From an uncultured Clostridia bacterium (lineage in GTDB: Bacteria > Bacillota_A > Clostridia > TANB77 > CAG-508), in contig CANRFI010000009.1 of the NCBI GenBank assembly GCA_947629855.1, forward strand, positions 1 through 28,618: DNA of 28,618 nt. Direction: 5' to 3'. The notes under the pieces are model-generated. The model saw nothing but the letters and a program-made list of their open reading frames with translations, was not told the origin of the DNA and made no database searches. Below are positions 26,114 through 28,618 of this stretch, in pieces. The stretch's first letter is position 1, and the number at the start of each line of letters is the position of its first letter. A program made the translations under genes and the position numbers.

Positions 26114-27349
26114 ATGGGGAAAGTTTTAGGAATTGTTGCTGAATATAATCCATTTCATAATGGACATTTATATCATTTAGAACAATCAAAAAAAATAACT
26201 GGTTCTAACTATACAGTTGCCATCATTGGTGGAAACTTTACTCAACGTGGAAGTACTTCTCTTATTGATAAATGGTCAAAGGCAGAAATTGCTATACAAT
26301 GTGGTATTGATTTAGTTATTGAACTTCCTGTTTTATATTCTATTTCTAGTGCAGAAAATTTTGCAGAAGGTGCTATAAAAATTCTTGACTCATTAAAAGT
26401 TGTAGATTACGTTTCTTTTGGTACTGAAACAGAAAATCTTGAAATCTTAAATCAGTGTGCAAATGTTTTATATCGTGAGCCAAAAGAATATAAAACTTTA
26501 TTGTCTCACGAACTAAAAAAAGGTCTTTCTTTTCCAAAAGCCAGAGAAAATGCATTAATGATGTACTTAAACGATATTAGAAAATTTGCAAATATACTTT
26601 CTTCCCCTAACAATATTTTAGCTATTGAATATTTAAAAGCATTAAAAAAATTAAAAAGTCCTATTGAACCTATAAATATATTACGATATGAGACATCTTA
26701 CAATGATCCTCGTGTTTCTGCAAATATTGCAAGTAGCACGGCTATTCGTAACATTATTAAAAATAATGGATTTAAATCCTTGCCAAATTTGATTCCTATT
26801 CCTAGCTATTCTAGCATAATCAAAAATCTAGGGCTTGGTCATATTGTTCCAGATATTTCTGTTTTTGAAAAAGAAATTATTTATAATCTTAGAAAAATGT
26901 CTCTTCAAGAAATTTCAGAATTACCTGATGTTTCAGAGGGTCTGGAATCTAGTATAAAAAATGCTGCTAACTCGTGTAATACTTTAGTTGAACTTTTAAA
27001 TATTATTAAATCAAAAAGATATACCTCTACCCGTCTTCAACGTATTTTACTTTATGCACTACTTGGAATTACTAAAAAAGATATTGCATTATCTAAAAAA
27101 GTTCAACCTTATGTACGTGTTTTAGGTTTAAATAATAGAGGAAAATTTCTTATTTCTGAAATTGCCAAAGCAAATCCTAAACTTGAAATTGTTACTTCTG
27201 TCAAGAAGTTTATTGATGAAAATTCAAATCAAAAAAATCTAATGTCATTACTTAATAAAGATATTTGGGCTACTAATGTTTATACAATAGGATATCAGAA
27301 TGATTCTTGGAATAATTTAGATTTCACAAAAAAAATTGTTACTTTGTAA
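26114..27349 (+). CDS. tmcAL: tRNA(Met) cytidine acetate ligase TmcAL
   Basis: TmcAL forms N4-acetylcytidine at the wobble base of elongator tRNA-Met from acetate and ATP (old name UPF0348). The 411-residue protein begins GIVAEYNPFHNGHLYHLEQ, the nucleotidyltransferase fold with HNGH, then GGNFTQRGSTSLIDKWSKAE, and VVDYVSFGTE. A later SSTAIR precedes the helical C-terminal domain (YTSTRLQRILLYALLGITK). Start ATG behind AAGGAG. Monocistronic, ended by the hairpin at 27338-27363. Third tRNA anticodon-loop modification in the window. Its CGG (26739) is out of phase. Confidence 0.92.
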   Translation: MGKVLGIVAEYNPFHNGHLYHLEQSKKITGSNYTVAIIGGNFTQRGSTSLIDKWSKAEIAIQCGIDLVIELPVLYSISSAENFAEGAIKILDSLKVVDYVSFGTETENLEILNQCANVLYREPKEYKTLLSHELKKGLSFPKARENALMMYLNDIRKFANILSSPNNILAIEYLKALKKLKSPIEPINILRYETSYNDPRVSANIASSTAIRNIIKNNGFKSLPNLIPIPSYSSIIKNLGLGHIVPDISVFEKEIIYNLRKMSLQEISELPDVSEGLESSIKNAANSCNTLVELLNIIKSKRYTSTRLQRILLYALLGITKKDIALSKKVQPYVRVLGLNNRGKFLISEIAKANPKLEIVTSVKKFIDENSNQKNLMSLLNKDIWATNVYTIGYQNDSWNNLDFTKKIVTL

Positions 27350-27363
27350 AAGTAACTTTTTTT
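27338..27363 (+). terminator. Terminator of tmcAL
   Basis: GTTACTTT (27338-27345) and AAAGTAAC (27349-27356) pair around a three-base loop that holds part of the TAA stop, followed by seven T. A typical intrinsic terminator fused to the stop codon. Confidence 0.85.
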
Positions 27364-27382
27364 CATTTTTTTATTTAATTAA

Positions 27383-27685
27383 TTTATAGAAACTTGTAAC
27401 GGTGCATTATCAGAAATGAAACTCCTAGCATTGATTTCAATTGTAGTTTCTGTAGTAAGTGACTTCATTATGAGGTCGTATTTTGTATCTGGTATTTTGA
27501 TGAGTGCAACAATATCTGCCATTATGCTTGCAATATTCTGTGGCAATAGCGGAGGCACTTGGGATAATTCAAAGAAATATATTGAATCTTTAGGCAGAAA
27601 AGGTTCAACCGAGCATCTTGCTGCCGTTGTTGGTGACACAGTTGGTGACCCACTCAAAGATACTGTTGGTTTATCTTTAGTATAG
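27383..27685 (+). pseudogene. C-terminal remnant of a membrane-bound pyrophosphatase (hppA)
   Basis: About 90 residues of the pyrophosphate-energised ion pump. [21 protein letters not shown] and [20 protein letters not shown] match the conserved family end ([35 protein letters not shown]). The rest of the protein, some 600 residues, and the final membrane helix are missing; it stops at VAL-type stop right after GLSLV. No start codon or promoter fits. Reading from 27383 upstream of the first ATG (27416) continues without stop, so the open frame is longer than the ATG version. A decayed fragment. The minus-strand frame opposite is an antisense shadow of the conserved motifs. Confidence 0.78.
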
Positions 27686-27914
27686 AATTTATTATTTTTT
27701 TGTCATAATAAAATCCTTTTTCTTCTATTTCTTTTGCCATTTGTTTAGAAGTTATTGCGTTTTTTTCTAAGTGGATTTCTGAGGCTAGTAACTCATACAT
27801 TTGCTTAGCTAAACCTGCTCCATTTCTAGTTTTTTCTTTAGCCTTAGTATATTCATCTGTTATACTTTTATATTCTTCCATATGAGTTTCTTTGAGTTTT
27901 TGTTTTCCATTCAT
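27654..27914 (-). CDS. Unknown 86-residue protein, possibly truncated
   Basis: An unrecognised, helical, lysine- and glutamate-rich protein ([41 protein letters not shown], noted here in part as [16 protein letters not shown] and [17 protein letters not shown]). Its start overlaps the stop of the 43-codon gene as TAATG, so both are translated together. The last eight or so residues run antisense to the end of the hppA remnant, so the natural 3' end was probably lost at that junction near 27680. Confidence 0.55.
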   Translation of the reverse strand: MNGKQKLKETHMEEYKSITDEYTKAKEKTRNGAGLAKQMYELLASEIHLEKNAITSKQMAKEIEEKGFYYDKKIINSILKINQQYL

Positions 27915-28045
27915 TACTCTATCTGAAGAGCTGCAATTTTTAATTTGGTTTCTTTATTCATACTACTTTTTTGTTTTTTATTTTTTTCTTTTATTTTTTT
28001 TCTTATCTGTATAATCTTATTATCTTTACTTTTGTATCTTACCAT
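27914..28045 (-). CDS. Unknown 43-residue basic protein
   Basis: ATG at 28045 behind a perfect AAGGAGGG opens a 43-codon frame with many lysines (IIQIRKKIKEKNKKQKSS) and ends in TAATG, shared with the next gene. A promoter (28072-28100) precedes it. Size and base composition suit a small gene of a mobile element; the family is unknown to me. Confidence 0.6.
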   Translation of the reverse strand: MVRYKSKDNKIIQIRKKIKEKNKKQKSSMNKETKLKIAALQIE

Positions 28046-28071
28046 TTTTATCCCTCCTTAGCTCTCTATAT

Positions 28072-28100
28072 ATTTTACCATAAAATAGCCGATTTTGCAA
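28072..28100 (-). promoter_or_regulatory. Promoter of the two small genes
   Basis: On the minus strand TTGCAA (28095-28100), 17-base spacer, TAAAAT (28072-28077), 27 bases upstream of the start codon at 28045. Confidence 0.55.
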
Positions 28101-28164
28101 ATTTGTAGGGATTTATGACGGGTTAAATATTTTGATTCAAATAATGATAGAAACAAAATTGCAT

Positions 28165-28193
28165 TTGACATTTCTTAAAAATCTTTGTATAAT
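28165..28193 (+). promoter_or_regulatory. Consensus promoter of the putative antitoxin RNA
   Basis: TTGACA (28165-28170), 17-base spacer, TATAAT (28188-28193): a perfect SigA consensus with ideal spacing, the strongest promoter in the window, yet no open frame follows before the terminator at 28244-28281. Confidence 0.85.
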
Positions 28194-28199
28194 AATTAT

Positions 28200-28286
28200 A
28201 GGAAATGAACATACAGAAATGTGTTTTACCACGATATTATGATAAACACTACATTGCCGTCCAAAGCAAAATGTAGTGTTTTTATT
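28200..28286 (+). ncRNA. Putative antitoxin RNA of a type I toxin-antitoxin pair
   Basis: From the consensus promoter an RNA of about 85 bases would run to the terminator at 28244-28281. It converges with the toxin gene and overlaps its 3' end and shared terminator, the geometry of Fst/par-like and clostridial type I systems. It contains UACCAC (28226-28231 region), complementary to the GUGGUA at the toxin ribosome binding site, so it could also block translation. The RNA is inferred, not proven. Confidence 0.6.
28244..28281. terminator. Shared terminator of the toxin and antitoxin RNAs
   Basis: AAACACTACATT (28244-28255) and AATGTAGTGTTT (28270-28281) form a perfect 12-bp stem. On the plus strand it is followed by TTTATTTATT, a clear termination signal; on the minus side the tail (TTTATCAT) is weaker. 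Confidence 0.85.
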
Positions 28287-28390
28287 TATTCCTTATTTGT
28301 ACATACTATGTATATAACTGTCAATAAGGCTATATTTATAGTTAAAGAAATTATAAATCCTAAAATCAGGAATAGTAAAAAATCTACCAT
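28286..28390 (-). CDS. Putative type I membrane toxin peptide
   Basis: A 34-residue peptide, ATG at 28390 behind GAGGTGG, one hydrophobic helix of about 25 residues (FLLFLILGFIISLTINIALL) and a short polar end (CTNKE), as in Fst, TxpA and clostridial type I toxins that disturb the membrane. It has its own promoter (28479-28507) with an untranslated leader of about 80 bases. The leader contains UACCAC, which could pair with GUGGUA at the ribosome binding site and hide it. No sequence family can be named with certainty. Confidence 0.62.
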   Translation of the reverse strand: MVDFLLFLILGFIISLTINIALLTVIYIVCTNKE

Positions 28391-28478
28391 AAATACCACC
28401 TCACTTTCTCATATCAAATTGCTATGTAGTAAAGTGGTAACACTCACATCTGATTTTTATTCATTTCCTATGCCAAAT

Positions 28479-28507
28479 ACTATACACTATTTTTTTACAT
28501 ATTTCAA
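28479..28507 (-). promoter_or_regulatory. Promoter of the putative toxin gene
   Basis: On the minus strand TTGAAA (28502-28507), 17-base spacer, TATAGT (28479-28484). Predicted start near 28472 gives a leader of about 80 bases before the ATG at 28390. Beyond it to 28618 I see nothing further. Confidence 0.65.
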
Positions 28508-28618
28508 GCGAACATTACGATTTTGTTATAACATATCTCTGTTTTCATCGGGTAAATAATATAATACATATTTTCCAGTAATATAGAAATAATAAGGTAA
28601 ACCTGATGTATGGTATGT

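Noticed and set aside
27379..27657. Minus-strand frame of 92 codons
   Set aside because: It is the antisense of the conserved pyrophosphatase end ([11 protein letters not shown] gives [11 protein letters not shown]) and has no family match.
28221..28559. Plus-strand frame of 112 codons at the right end
   Set aside because: It runs through the terminator stem and antisense to the toxin gene; the composition is not protein-like.
1..28618. CRISPR arrays, tRNA or rRNA genes, insertion sequences
   Set aside because: No repeat-spacer pattern, no cloverleaf or rRNA sequence, and no transposase frame or long terminal inverted repeats were seen. XerD is of the chromosomal type.

Overview
The window is AT-rich (very low GC by eye) and reads as chromosomal DNA of a low-GC, probably uncultured, Clostridia-like Firmicute. 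The gene set supports this: a SpoIIM homologue, a probable H-type small acid-soluble spore protein, MreB, a TsaB-RimI fusion, a TGS-type nucleoside kinase and endonuclease Q next to spoIIM and xerD. Ribosome binding sites are mostly strong AGGAGG types. Most genes lie on the minus strand, and no gene-free stretch exceeds about 300 bases.

Layout, left to right. 1-600: a small unknown protein with a double-glycine-like N-terminus and three internal repeats. 595-4692: mtaB and mreB (minus), divergent from tsaE and tsaB-rimI (plus); three of these products act in t6A/ms2t6A tRNA modification. 4664-11527: an RNHCP zinc protein, a nucleoside kinase, a spore protein, a membrane TPR protein, a damaged lytic transglycosylase and polA. 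11654-13021: a membrane glycosyltransferase. 13048-17371: an accessory block with a split HipA-like kinase cassette, an AlbA/Schlafen-type regulator interrupted by an in-frame TGA, and an unknown protein. 17489-27349: housekeeping genes (queH, a GT39-like transferase, ruvB, a GT2 transferase, xerD, spoIIM, endonuclease Q, an HD-like protein, rnhA, tmcAL). 27383-28618: an hppA remnant, two small unknown genes and a probable type I toxin-antitoxin locus.

The most important observation concerns decoding. Seven genes (mtaB, mreB, tsaE, tsaB-rimI, polA, a GT39-like transferase, endonuclease Q) each look frameshifted, at 12 places in total. All 12 places are the same: an in-frame CGG codon followed by A or T. 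Skipping the C, so that GGA or GGT is read as glycine in the +1 frame, restores the family sequence exactly, often at a conserved glycine such as the two in the TsaE P-loop. By eye I find about 30 other CGG triplets on the coding strands of genes in the window, and none is in frame. The simplest reading is that CGG is not an arginine codon here but a +1 frameshift signal, or that CGGN is a four-base glycine codon. The gene models below use this reading. A systematic sequence artefact (C inserted before GG) is the main alternative, but it does not by itself explain why every event is on the coding strand and in codon phase. Two other lesions, the lytic transglycosylase deletion and the TGA in the AlbA gene, do not fit the rule and look like ordinary decay or error.
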